Shown one piece after another: positions 1-7,881 of a DNA stretch of 64,000 nt. The notes below the pieces were generated by a model that searched no databases, was not told the DNA's origin, and saw only the letters and a program-made list of their open reading frames with translations. Each line of letters starts with the position of its first letter. Within the stretch, counting starts at the first letter, position 1. The position numbers were made by a program, and so were the translations under genes. This DNA comes from Rhizobiales bacterium IMCC20636. Lineage in GTDB: Bacteria; Pseudomonadota; Alphaproteobacteria; Rhizobiales; GCA-2746425. Location of the stretch: positions 3,813,001 to 3,877,000 of the forward strand of contig CP018226.1 in NCBI GenBank assembly GCA_016865015.1, given 5' to 3'.

Positions 1-1163
1 AGATCGACCTTGATGTTGATTTGTGACAGCATTGACGCAACGGCCTGGGCAATCTTGTCATCGTTCACATAACGATTGTTTGGCGCCATCATGGTGATGG
101 AGAACCCATCAGCATAACCGGCTTCACTCATCAGCGCTTTCGCCTGTTCCACATCAAAGCGTGGCTTCAGGTCCGGGTTGTGACCCAGATATCCGGCAGG
201 GCTTGCCTGTGCGCCAACGGTGCCAAATCCACGCATGATGCGCTCAACGATTCCGGCATTGTTGACTGCAAAGTCGATTGCCTTGCGAACACGAGCATCC
301 TTGAAGGCTTCAACACGATCCTGATTCATCTGGAATGTGATGATCCGGGTACCGGGCATGGTGATGAGGTTTGTGCCAGCATTGTCTTCAACACGTTTGA
401 GATCGGTTGGCGGTACTGGTGCGATGAAGTCTACATCGCCAGCCAGAAGCGCCGCAACACGTGTCGGGTCTTCCTTAATCGGAGTGAGAACAATCTTGTC
501 GACGTTGCCTTCCGATGCTGTATCCCAGTAACCGGTAAAACGATCAAAAACGAGCTTCACGCCCTGTTCACGTTCGGAAACAATGAATGGACCCGTACCG
601 GAGACATTTCGCGATGCAAAGCTGTCGCCATGTTTGACCAGTTCAGCCTTGTCTTTGCCGTCTGCTGTCATGCCCGTATAGAATTTACTGTCCATCGGGA
701 AGATGTAGGTCGCAGTGTGCAACACAAGCGGATAAGGCTCCGAGGTGACCAGATCAATCGTCAGATCATCAACAATCTTCACATCCGTGAACAGGCTGAA
801 AATACCTTTGAAATCAGGGCTTTCTTTCAGACGATCAAAAGTCCATTTGACATCGGCAGCGGTCATGTCATTGCCGGAATGGAACTTGACACCGCTGCGC
901 AGTTTGAAGCGGGTGGTGGTTGCATCGATCTGCTCCCAGCTTTCAGCCAGACGCGGCTCAAACTGCAAATCCTGAGTCCAGCGAACCAGTGGATCAAACA
1001 CCATGTGAGACAGTTGCAGCGTGCCACCGGACAATTGCTCATGTGGATCCAATGATACAGGGTCGGCGTCATAGGCCACATTGACTGTGGTCTGAGCCTG
1101 AACAGCAGGAGCGAATGCGAGCGACATCACGCAAATCGCAACTGTGCGAATAAATTTATTCAT
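1..1163 (-). CDS. Dipeptide-type ABC transporter substrate-binding protein (SBP family 5), partial
   Basis: This is the N-terminal 387 codons or so of a periplasmic binding protein; the gene continues past the left edge. The ATG at 1163-1161 is preceded by a strong AAGGAGG ribosome site, and the protein opens with a short basic segment and a hydrophobic signal peptide ending near AQA-Q. The mature part shows family 5 features: an early DPxSLDPH segment, then WEQID...LRSGVKFHSG and DMTAADVKWTFDRL, as in DppA and OppA homologues. Family members bind peptides, nickel, opines or glycosides, so the ligand is not predictable. The partner permeases would lie to the left, outside the window. The next gene on the right belongs to another system and a terminator-like hairpin lies between them. 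Confidence 0.9.
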   Translation of the reverse strand, partial: MNKFIRTVAICVMSLAFAPAVQAQTTVNVAYDADPVSLDPHEQLSGGTLQLSHMVFDPLVRWTQDLQFEPRLAESWEQIDATTTRFKLRSGVKFHSGNDMTAADVKWTFDRLKESPDFKGIFSLFTDVKIVDDLTIDLVTSEPYPLVLHTATYIFPMDSKFYTGMTADGKDKAELVKHGDSFASRNVSGTGPFIVSEREQGVKLVFDRFTGYWDTASEGNVDKIVLTPIKEDPTRVAALLAGDVDFIAPVPPTDLKRVEDNAGTNLITMPGTRIITFQMNQDRVEAFKDARVRKAIDFAVNNAGIVERIMRGFGTVGAQASPAGYLGHNPDLKPRFDVEQAKALMSEAGYADGFSITMMAPNNRYVNDDKIAQAVASMLSQINIKVD

Positions 1164-1377
1164 TTCTACCTCCTTGTTGGAGGTCAAGTTTTGACCCCCA
1201 GATTTAGTCAGCGTCAATTAACGCATCGATTGATGATACGAGCCAATGCTAAATTCAAATCGCCCATGCAAAACATGAATAGCGCACCTTGAGCCATGCG
1301 GGAATGGCTGAACCGAAGGGTTTGCGCACCCTCGAATGGTGCCCATCCGGCGCGCCAAACCCACCTGAGAACGCATA

Positions 1378-1406
1378 AAGGCCCGAACCTGTCCGGCCCG
1401 GGCCTT
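1378..1406 (-). terminator. Terminator-like hairpin after the inositol ABC operon
   Basis: An 8-bp perfect inverted repeat (AAGGCCCG at 1378-1385 and CGGGCCTT at 1399-1406) with a 13-base loop lies 23 bases past the stop codon of the ABC ATPase gene. On the minus strand the stem ends in a short TTTAT run. It is placed to end transcription of the transporter operon before the neighbouring binding-protein gene. Confidence 0.6.
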
Positions 1407-1428
1407 CGTGTTGTAGTGCGTATGTTTT

Positions 1429-2208
1429 CTATACGGTACCGCCGAGAGAACCTTCCAAAGTGGCCAGTTCCTGTCCGCCTGCCATCAGGTCCTGAAGCTC
1501 TTCAGGCGTGATTTCACCTTTCAGGGCCGTTCCCAATGTCTTGCCACGGTTCAGCACGGTGAACCGGTCACCCACAGCCATGGCATGGCGCACATTATGG
1601 GTGATGAAGACGACCGCAATGCCGCTCTTGCGCACCTTGTCGATGGTCGCCAGCACGTTGGAAGTCTGGCGCACGCCAAGAGCTGAGGTCGGCTCATCGA
1701 GAATCAGAACCTTGGCCCCGAAATGCACGGCTCTGGCAATCGCCACTGTCTGGCGTTCCCCGCCGGACAATGTGCCCACGGCCTGGTCAGGACCACGCAG
1801 ACTGATGCCCATCTTCTTCATTTCAGCCATGGTGACTTCATTGGCATAGTCATGATCGAAGACAGACACGCCAAACTTTTTCTTCGTCGGTTCATTGCCC
1901 ATGAAGAAGTTGCGACTGACCGACATCAGGGGGATCATGGCCAGATCTTGATAGACGGTTGCAATGCCTGCGGAGATCGCATCCCGAGGGTCTTCGAAGG
2001 ACAAGGGTTTGCCTTCAAAATAGATCTCGCCACTGGTAGGCTTGTGAACACCGGACATGGTTTTGATGAAGGTAGATTTGCCGGCACCATTATCACCCAG
2101 AAGGCAATGGCACTCGCCAGGGTTTACTTCAACTGTCACACCAGCCAACGCGATAACGCTGCCAAAATGCTTTTCAATGTTGCTCATTCGAATGATTGGA
2201 TCAGCCAT
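1429..2208 (-). CDS. Sugar ABC transporter ATP-binding protein, FrcA type, probably for inositol
   Basis: A 259-residue cytoplasmic ATPase with one nucleotide-binding domain. Walker A (GDNGAGKST) is at about 38-46, the Q-loop (VYQD) near 85, the signature LSGGE at 147-151 and Walker B (LILDEP) at 168-173. Most carbohydrate ABC ATPases of the RbsA/MglA class have two fused domains near 500 residues; a single domain of about 260 is typical of the FrcA subgroup. The gene follows the permease with one base between them and is last in the order binding protein, permease, ATPase. The shared operator upstream of the operon links it to the inositol genes. Family assignment is firm; substrate is inferred. 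Confidence 0.9.
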   Translation of the reverse strand: MADPIIRMSNIEKHFGSVIALAGVTVEVNPGECHCLLGDNGAGKSTFIKTMSGVHKPTSGEIYFEGKPLSFEDPRDAISAGIATVYQDLAMIPLMSVSRNFFMGNEPTKKKFGVSVFDHDYANEVTMAEMKKMGISLRGPDQAVGTLSGGERQTVAIARAVHFGAKVLILDEPTSALGVRQTSNVLATIDKVRKSGIAVVFITHNVRHAMAVGDRFTVLNRGKTLGTALKGEITPEELQDLMAGGQELATLEGSLGGTV

Positions 2209-2209
2209 C

Positions 2210-3322
2210 TCAACGCTCTCCTGTAATCATGCGACGGATGTAGGTGTTGAGGATCACAGCCATCAAAAGAATGACACCGAGGAAAACCCGGAAGAGTGAA
2301 CTTTCAACGCCTGCGAAAAACAGCCCCTGCTGCACCACGCCAAATATCAGTGCACCAAGGGCTGCGCCGATGACCGAGCCATAACCTCCAGTGAGCAGCG
2401 CGCCGCCAATGACCACCGCAATAATGGCTTCGAACTCTTTCAGCAAACCACGATCGGCACCGGCTGAGCCGAACTCCATGACCTGACAGGTTGCAAATAC
2501 GGTGGCGCAGAAGGCTGTGAACATGAACATCAGGATTTTCACCCGGTTGACAGGCACACCGACATAGCGAGCTGCCTGAGCATCGCCGCCAGCGGCAAAA
2601 ATCCAGTTACCGAAGCGCGTGCGTGTCAGGAGAAAATGTCCGAAGGCGACCAGAGCCAGAGCCCAGATGATGAGCATCGGAATGCCGTCAACAACGGGTT
2701 CTCCGGCACGATTGCCACGCTCAAAGACCGCGATCAGACCGGCTTCGCCCATCCACTGGAATATGGGTCCGCCGATTTTGCCGCCAAAGATTGGTGCAAG
2801 CCAATCCCCCTCGGCCACATCGCGAATGCCACCAATGATGGTTTTGCGTTCAACAGTCTGAGGCAGAAAGATAGTGAAGCCGCGCAGGATGAACAGAAAG
2901 GCCAGCGTGACAATAAAGCTGGGCAAGCCGGTCCGCACCACGATGTAGCCGTTCAGCGCTCCGATGGCGACGCAAAGCACAAAGGTCACCAGAATGGCCA
3001 TCCAGACCGGCCACCCCAGAGTGACACTGAATATTGCGATCATCATGCCGGCAAAGCCAATCATGGAGCCAACGCTGAGATCGAATTCCCCGGCGATCAT
3101 CAGCAAACAGGCACCAACAGCGATGATCATGAATTGTGCGGATACGATTGACCAGTTCAACACACCCTGGCTGTTGAACATTCCACTATCGTGAGCGAAT
3201 AGGATAAAGAACGTGAAAACGGCAATTGCACCAACAATGCCGCCCAGTTCGGGCCGGATAAGCGATTTTCGGAAACCTGAGATTTCCTTGATACGCTCGT
3301 CGCCTTGCGCAGCGTCTGACAT
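2210..3322 (-). CDS. Sugar ABC transporter permease, FrcC/RbsC type, probably for inositol
   Basis: A 370-residue polytopic inner-membrane permease of the branched-chain/ribose superfamily. About nine hydrophobic segments are visible, with the family motif [10 protein letters not shown] near residue 78-87 and [14 protein letters not shown] near the C terminus. It is about 40 residues longer than RbsC, with an extra loop ([16 protein letters not shown]) between central helices, as in FrcC-type permeases. It forms the channel for the ATPase immediately downstream and the binding protein upstream. The 120-base gap to the binding-protein gene carries a strong hairpin, which may lower permease expression relative to the binding protein. 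Confidence 0.9.
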   Translation of the reverse strand: MSDAAQGDERIKEISGFRKSLIRPELGGIVGAIAVFTFFILFAHDSGMFNSQGVLNWSIVSAQFMIIAVGACLLMIAGEFDLSVGSMIGFAGMMIAIFSVTLGWPVWMAILVTFVLCVAIGALNGYIVVRTGLPSFIVTLAFLFILRGFTIFLPQTVERKTIIGGIRDVAEGDWLAPIFGGKIGGPIFQWMGEAGLIAVFERGNRAGEPVVDGIPMLIIWALALVAFGHFLLTRTRFGNWIFAAGGDAQAARYVGVPVNRVKILMFMFTAFCATVFATCQVMEFGSAGADRGLLKEFEAIIAVVIGGALLTGGYGSVIGAALGALIFGVVQQGLFFAGVESSLFRVFLGVILLMAVILNTYIRRMITGER

Positions 3323-3399
3323 TTTTATGCCCCTAAAATGGATGCAGGGCCAAAGCCTTCAAGCCCGACCCGCATTGCAATCATCTGATCGGATAAAGT

Positions 3400-3429
3400 T
3401 GCGGCGCTCCAAAATCCGGGAGCGCCGCA
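3400..3429 (-). promoter_or_regulatory. Intercistronic hairpin between binding-protein and permease genes
   Basis: An 11-bp perfect stem (TGCGGCGCTCC at 3400-3410, GGAGCGCCGCA at 3419-3429) with an 8-base loop begins 14 bases after the binding-protein stop codon. There is no U tract. Such hairpins between the binding-protein and membrane-component genes often stabilise the upstream message or partly attenuate read-through. That role here is inferred from position. Confidence 0.6.
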
Positions 3430-3442
3430 GAGAGAAGGATTT

Positions 3443-4396
3443 CTAGCGGTATTCGCCAGCGAATTCTTCAACTTTTGACAAAGCGTCTTTGGTGACGAAG
3501 CCAGGACCGGAGTTGATGTTGTTGCCCGGCAACACACCATAGCGGTCATAATTGGCAAGGATCACAACCGGCAAATAGGCCTGCAGGAATGGCTGCTGGT
3601 CAATGCCCCACTGGATGATGCCCTCTTTGATGCCTTTTACGATCTCGGTTCCCAGATCAAATGTCCCGAAATAGATATCACCGGCCAGACCCATTTCCTG
3701 CAGGGCAAGAATGGTTGGATCAGCAGATGTCGGTCCAAGTGTCAGAACAGCATCTGTATCGGGGTTGGCTGTCAGATAGGCCATCACACGATTCTTGATT
3801 TCTGACGGATCCTGACCGCTGTCGATCATCTGGCTGCCCAGATCAACGCCCAGACCATCGGCAAAGCCGCGGCAACGCTCTGCCACAACAGTGTTGGAAA
3901 TCACGTGGTTGACGCAAACGAATGAGCTGATGCCATCGCCCTTGGCGCGGATACCGGCAGCCAGACCAGCATCATATTCAGGCTGGCCGACAAACATCAA
4001 AGCACCAACTTCGCGTGCCTGCTCGGGTGTGCCGGAGTTCATGATGATGACATTGATGCCCTGATCAACAGCATTTCTGATTGGACCACTCAGCACGTCA
4101 AAATCAGCCAGTGTTGTGATGATGCCATTGGGGCCAGAGGCGGCAGCCTGCTCGATGATGCGGGCCATATCGGCCAAATCGCCAGTTGGTGGATTGCGGT
4201 ATTCAACGTCCACATCCATCTGCTCACCGGCCAATGCAATGCCGTTTTTGATGGTGTTCCACCAGCTGTCAGAATCAGGTGCATGGCTGACAAGAATGTA
4301 TTTTTCGCCTTCGGCCTGCACGCTGGTCGCAAATCCTGTCACTGCAACAGCAGCACCAAGAACAGCACCCATAAGGTGTTTCGTAAATAATTTCAT
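3443..4396 (-). CDS. Sugar ABC transporter substrate-binding protein, probably inositol-binding
   Basis: A 317-residue periplasmic binding protein of the ribose/galactose (peripla_BP_4) group. The ATG at 4396-4394 has GGGAGGA upstream and starts MKLFTKHLMGAVLGAAVAV, a clear signal peptide cleaved after about residue 28 (SVQA). An upstream in-frame codon at 4486 would lie inside the operator region and was rejected. The mature protein has the typical alternating domains (NGIITTLADFDVL, NVIIMNSGT, DAVLTLGPTSADPTILAL). It is the first gene of the ABC operon and is divergent from a LacI regulator. Inositol is inferred because the same operator palindrome occurs between iolG and iolD. Confidence 0.9.
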   Translation of the reverse strand: MKLFTKHLMGAVLGAAVAVTGFATSVQAEGEKYILVSHAPDSDSWWNTIKNGIALAGEQMDVDVEYRNPPTGDLADMARIIEQAAASGPNGIITTLADFDVLSGPIRNAVDQGINVIIMNSGTPEQAREVGALMFVGQPEYDAGLAAGIRAKGDGISSFVCVNHVISNTVVAERCRGFADGLGVDLGSQMIDSGQDPSEIKNRVMAYLTANPDTDAVLTLGPTSADPTILALQEMGLAGDIYFGTFDLGTEIVKGIKEGIIQWGIDQQPFLQAYLPVVILANYDRYGVLPGNNINSGPGFVTKDALSKVEEFAGEYR

Positions 4397-4424
4397 TTTG
4401 GTTCCTCCCAAAAAATCAAACATG

Positions 4425-4439
4425 TCTAACCGGGTTAGA
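4425..4439. promoter_or_regulatory. Odd palindrome TCTAACCGGGTTAGA in the leader of the inositol transporter
   Basis: A perfect 7+1+7 inverted repeat lies about 30 bases upstream of the binding-protein start codon. Its left arm TCTAACCG also occurs at 25514-25521 in front of the second LacI gene, whose own likely operators are TAACCG-based. It may be a site for another LacI protein. No functional claim can be made from one copy. Confidence 0.4.
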
Positions 4440-4479
4440 TAAGCATCTCCCGCCGCCAAATAATCACGGAACCCCGATC

Positions 4480-4497
4480 TTTGCAACCGGTTGCAAA
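4480..4497. promoter_or_regulatory. LacI-type operator, transporter/regulator intergenic region
   Basis: An 18-bp perfect palindrome, TTTGCAACCGGTTGCAAA, with the central CG typical of LacI-family operators. It lies between the divergent binding-protein and LacI genes. The same core, extended to 20 bp, lies between iolG and iolD at 7705-7724. Two perfect copies in the two divergent control regions of this locus strongly suggest the LacI protein encoded at 4589 represses both. Confidence 0.85.
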
Positions 4498-4588
4498 AAG
4501 ATTTGTTTGGACTTTCCTGCTAAGCACTGAAAACATTGACTCTATGAGAGTGCAACCGCAACCGACACAATGAAAGATTCAGCGCGAC

Positions 4589-5590
4589 ATGGTGGTAACC
4601 CTGAAAGATGTGGCAGAGCGTGCCGGAGTTTCCCGCTCTGCCGTCTCGCGGACCTATACCGATGGGGCCAGCGTCTCTGACAAGACGCGCAAGAAGGTGG
4701 AAAAGGCGTCACGCGAACTGGGCTACAGTCCAAGCCTGATTGCCCGCAGCCTGGCAACGAACCGCACCAAGTTGATCGGTTTGGTGGCCAACAACTTCCA
4801 AAATCCGATCTTTCTGGAAGTGTTCGATCTTTATACACGGGCGTTGCAGGAACGTGGTCTGCGCCCTCTTCTGGTCAATCTCACCAATGAAACCAATCCG
4901 GAAAATTCGGTCCAGATGCTGCGGCAATATAATGTGGATGGTGTGATTGTCGCCACATCTACGTTGCAGCCACGCTTTTCCCACGCCTTCAAGAACGCCA
5001 ACATGCCGGTCGTTCATGCCTTTGGCCGGTTTGAACAGGGGTCACCAGTTCATGTCGTTGGCATCGACAATGTCGGGTGCGGCCGCATGGCAGCAGATAC
5101 GCTGATACGCCATGGCTACAAGAAGATTGCATTTCTCGGCGGGCCACAAATGGCGACATCCACACAGGACAGAGCAAGTGGTTTCCTCACCCAGTTGAAA
5201 GCCTCAGATGTTGATGTTGCCGATGTCGTCTATGCGACGGCCTATAATTATGATGCAGGCAAGGAAGCCATGCTGGAATTGCTCGGCAATCGACAGGTTG
5301 ATGCCATTTTCTGCGGGGATGATCTGATCTGTATGGGTGCGATGGATGCGGCCCGCAGCAATGGTCTGTCCATCCCTGATGACATTGGCTTTCTGGGTTT
5401 CAATGATATGAACATGTCAGCCTGGTCAGCCTATAATCTGTCAACCATTCGACAGCCGACGCCCGATATCATTCTGAGTTCGATCGAGCTGATCGTGTCT
5501 CTGGTCAGTGACCCGACACGCGCGATGGAGACACGGATTTTTCCGTGCTCCGTTGTTGAACGCGGAACGTTGAAGCCCCTCAAACCCTAG
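4589..5590 (+). CDS. LacI-family transcriptional regulator of the inositol locus
   Basis: A 333-residue repressor with an N-terminal LacI helix-turn-helix (TLKDVAERAGVSRSAVSRTY at about 4-23), a hinge around residues 50-60 (SLIARSLATNRT) and a periplasmic-binding-protein-like effector domain (IGLVANNFQNPIF onward, GFNDMNMSAW near the C terminus). It is divergent from the ABC operon and nearly abuts iolE at its 3' end. Members bind palindromes with a central CpG, which matches the two TTGCAACCGGTTGCAA sites here. The inducer is probably inositol or a catabolite. The start codon has only a weak ribosome site. Rhizobial inositol loci are often controlled by RpiR-type IolR, so LacI control here is notable. 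Confidence 0.9.
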   Translation: MVVTLKDVAERAGVSRSAVSRTYTDGASVSDKTRKKVEKASRELGYSPSLIARSLATNRTKLIGLVANNFQNPIFLEVFDLYTRALQERGLRPLLVNLTNETNPENSVQMLRQYNVDGVIVATSTLQPRFSHAFKNANMPVVHAFGRFEQGSPVHVVGIDNVGCGRMAADTLIRHGYKKIAFLGGPQMATSTQDRASGFLTQLKASDVDVADVVYATAYNYDAGKEAMLELLGNRQVDAIFCGDDLICMGAMDAARSNGLSIPDDIGFLGFNDMNMSAWSAYNLSTIRQPTPDIILSSIELIVSLVSDPTRAMETRIFPCSVVERGTLKPLKP

Positions 5591-5604
5591 CGGGTTGCGT
5601 CGGC

Positions 5605-6498
5605 TTATTTGAAGCCGATGGATTCCAGATAGGTGCGGTTGGCGGCAGCATCCTTGACCGGAGACGTGTCGCCTTCCGGATCACAATCCTGCTCGACCGT
5701 GCACCAGCCTTCGTAACCACTGTCCAGCAGCAATTGCCGCACGGCTGGAAAGTCAGTTTCTCCATCGCCCAGATTGCAGAATATGCCCTGACCACAGGCG
5801 TCATAAAAATTGACCCTGTTTGCGACGACATTGGCCTTCACCTTCGGATCTATATCCTTGAAATGGACATAGGTGATGCGGTCCATATGGCGTTTCATGA
5901 AAGCCACGGGGTCAAAACCGGCATAGTGACTGTGGCCGGTGTCGAGGCAGATTTTCAGCAGATCAGACTCGATATCAGTCAGAAGTCGTTCGACCTCCGG
6001 CTCGAAATCCATGAACCCACCAGCATGCGGGTGAATGCTGACATCAAGGCCATATTCCTGCGTGCCCATTTTGCAGATGGTCTCGAAACGGGAGACATAA
6101 TCAGCCCATTCCGCTTGATCCATCTGCTCGGCCTCATCAGGCCGACCGGCAGTTGGTGCCCGGCGCGGCGAAATGGAATCAATCAGAACCAGATGTTTTG
6201 CGCCATGAGCGACCAGTGATTTGCAGGTGCGCACTGCGCCATCCATCACATCATCCCATTTGTCCCGGTCATGAAATGCGCGGAACACCACGCCACCGAT
6301 CAAAGTCAGGTCCCGCTGGGCAAGCGCGTCGGCCAATTGCGACGGATCTTCAGGCAAAAAGCCAACCGGGCCCAGTTCAATTCCCTTGTACCCGGCAGAT
6401 TTGCAATCATCCAAAACAGATTGCCAGGCCGGATTGCGTGGATCATCTGCGAATTCAACACCCCATGAACATGGTGCATTACCAATTTGAATAGTCAC
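5605..6498 (-). CDS. iolE: Inosose dehydratase-like TIM-barrel protein
   Basis: A 297-residue sugar phosphate isomerase/epimerase-like TIM barrel. The opening IGNAPCSWGVEF is characteristic of IolE/MocC-like proteins. Conserved metal-site segments are visible: GVVFRAFHD, VSIHPHAGGFMD, CLDTGHSHYAG, YVHFKDIDP and CTVEQDCD. IolE dehydrates 2-keto-myo-inositol after inositol dehydrogenase. The gene lies 59 bases downstream of iolG on the same strand and begins with GTG at 6498-6496. Other members of this family isomerise ketoinositols, so an inosose isomerase is the main alternative. Confidence 0.85.
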   Translation of the reverse strand: MTIQIGNAPCSWGVEFADDPRNPAWQSVLDDCKSAGYKGIELGPVGFLPEDPSQLADALAQRDLTLIGGVVFRAFHDRDKWDDVMDGAVRTCKSLVAHGAKHLVLIDSISPRRAPTAGRPDEAEQMDQAEWADYVSRFETICKMGTQEYGLDVSIHPHAGGFMDFEPEVERLLTDIESDLLKICLDTGHSHYAGFDPVAFMKRHMDRITYVHFKDIDPKVKANVVANRVNFYDACGQGIFCNLGDGETDFPAVRQLLLDSGYEGWCTVEQDCDPEGDTSPVKDAAANRTYLESIGFK

Positions 6499-6557
6499 TG
6501 CTGTCTCTTTCTCTAAATAGAATTTTTCTGAGGATCAGGGGTGCTCCCCGTCCGGTG

Positions 6558-7679
6558 TTAAAAATCGCTGATGGAGACCCAGCTGCGATTGTCGGAGGAA
6601 GCCCAGGCTGCCTCGATGATCTGATTGACCAGCATTCCATCACGGAAACTCGGCCAGATGCTGGTGCCGCTTTCAATCGCCTTCAGGAAGTCATGCGCCT
6701 CGATGATGATTTGGTCCTGATAGCCTGTACCATGTCCCGGCCCCTGACAGAACGGAAGATAATCCGGGTGCTCCGGGCCTGTGAGTATCTTTGTGAAACC
6801 AGAGCGGTCTTTCGCTGCATCGCCCTTGTAGAGCCACAATGCGTTCTGATCTTCCTGATCGAAACGGATAGCGCCTTTTGTCCCATATATATCATAGGCA
6901 TAGCCCATTTTCCGCCCGGTCGCGACGCGGCTGAAATAGAGCATGCCCATTGCGCCATTTTCAAACCGGCACATGAATTGACCATGATCATCATTTGTGA
7001 CCGTTTCCCGGCCCTTGCCATCAGCGCCGGGGCGGAATTTGTGAACCGTTTGAATATCAGCACACAGACTGGTCATCGGTCCGGCCAGCGCCAGCGCGCC
7101 ATTGACCATATGCGGCGCCAGATCGCCCATGGTGCCGTTTGAGCGGCCCTGTGTGCGCCAGGTTCCGGGCATGTCTGCATCCCAGAAAAAATCTTCTGTG
7201 TGTTCGCCGCGAAAATGGGTGATCTCGCCAATTTCGCCAGCCGTGATGATATCACGCGCCAATTGGGAAGCCGGGGTACGGATATAGTTGAAGCCAACCA
7301 TGTTTGGCAGTCCGCTCTGCTCTGCGGCCTCGACCATGATGCGGCTGTCAGCCAGACTGGCCCCGAGCGGCTTTTCGCAGAAAACCGGTTTGCCCAGATC
7401 AAATGCTGCAAGCGCGATTTCGCGATGGGTTTCCTGTGGCGAGGCTATCACAATGGCCTCGATGGCCGGGTCATTGACCAGCTCGCGCCAATCCGCCGTG
7501 GCGCGGTTGAAACCGAACGCCGCTGCTTTTTGCTCGGCGCCCGCCTGCGATGTCGTGCAGATCATTTCACAAACCGGCCTCAACCGTGTTTCAAACACGG
7601 AACCCACAGCCTGCATGGCGACAGAATGGGCCTTGCCCATATAGCCACCGCCAACGATACCAATTCCGATGTTTTTCAT
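6558..7679 (-). CDS. iolG: Gfo/Idh/MocA family oxidoreductase, probable inositol dehydrogenase
   Basis: A 373-residue NAD(P)-dependent dehydrogenase. The Rossmann motif GIGIVGGGYMGKAHS opens the protein and the catalytic-site segment EKPLGASLADS is at about 105-115. The C-terminal alpha/beta domain carries the substrate-site His/Asp region (GDLAPHMVNGAL). It would oxidise myo-inositol or an isomer to the 2-keto form, feeding IolE encoded just downstream. An alternative ATG lies four codons earlier at 7691. The LacI operator at 7705-7724 is immediately upstream. The family also oxidises scyllo-inositol, rhizopine and other sugars, so exact substrate is inferred. Confidence 0.85.
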   Translation of the reverse strand: MKNIGIGIVGGGYMGKAHSVAMQAVGSVFETRLRPVCEMICTTSQAGAEQKAAAFGFNRATADWRELVNDPAIEAIVIASPQETHREIALAAFDLGKPVFCEKPLGASLADSRIMVEAAEQSGLPNMVGFNYIRTPASQLARDIITAGEIGEITHFRGEHTEDFFWDADMPGTWRTQGRSNGTMGDLAPHMVNGALALAGPMTSLCADIQTVHKFRPGADGKGRETVTNDDHGQFMCRFENGAMGMLYFSRVATGRKMGYAYDIYGTKGAIRFDQEDQNALWLYKGDAAKDRSGFTKILTGPEHPDYLPFCQGPGHGTGYQDQIIIEAHDFLKAIESGTSIWPSFRDGMLVNQIIEAAWASSDNRSWVSISDF

Positions 7680-7704
7680 GACACAGACCATTTTCGTGGA
7701 TTAA

Positions 7705-7724
7705 TTTTGCAACCGGTTGCAAAA
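7705..7724. promoter_or_regulatory. LacI-type operator between iolG and iolD
   Basis: A perfect 20-bp palindrome TTTTGCAACCGGTTGCAAAA with central CG. It lies 25 bases upstream of the iolG start and about 157 bases upstream of iolD, in the only intergenic region between these divergent transcription units. It contains the whole 18-bp site found at 4480-4497, which indicates shared LacI control. Confidence 0.85.
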
Positions 7725-7881
7725 AACCTAAACTCTAATTAGGATCGCCCGTCAAGAACCGAATTGCAGTTTGCGCCCAAATGCGCTTTGCATCAATTTC
7801 CAACCATTCGGGTGTGAGCTCGACCGGGAGATTGAATTCAGACGCAAAAGTGCGGCACGAAAAATTTATAGGGGAAAACGG

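Noticed and set aside
180-1055. A 291-codon plus-strand frame near the left edge
   Set aside because: The minus strand here encodes a family 5 binding protein with a signal peptide and ribosome site that simply lacks its 3' end in the window.
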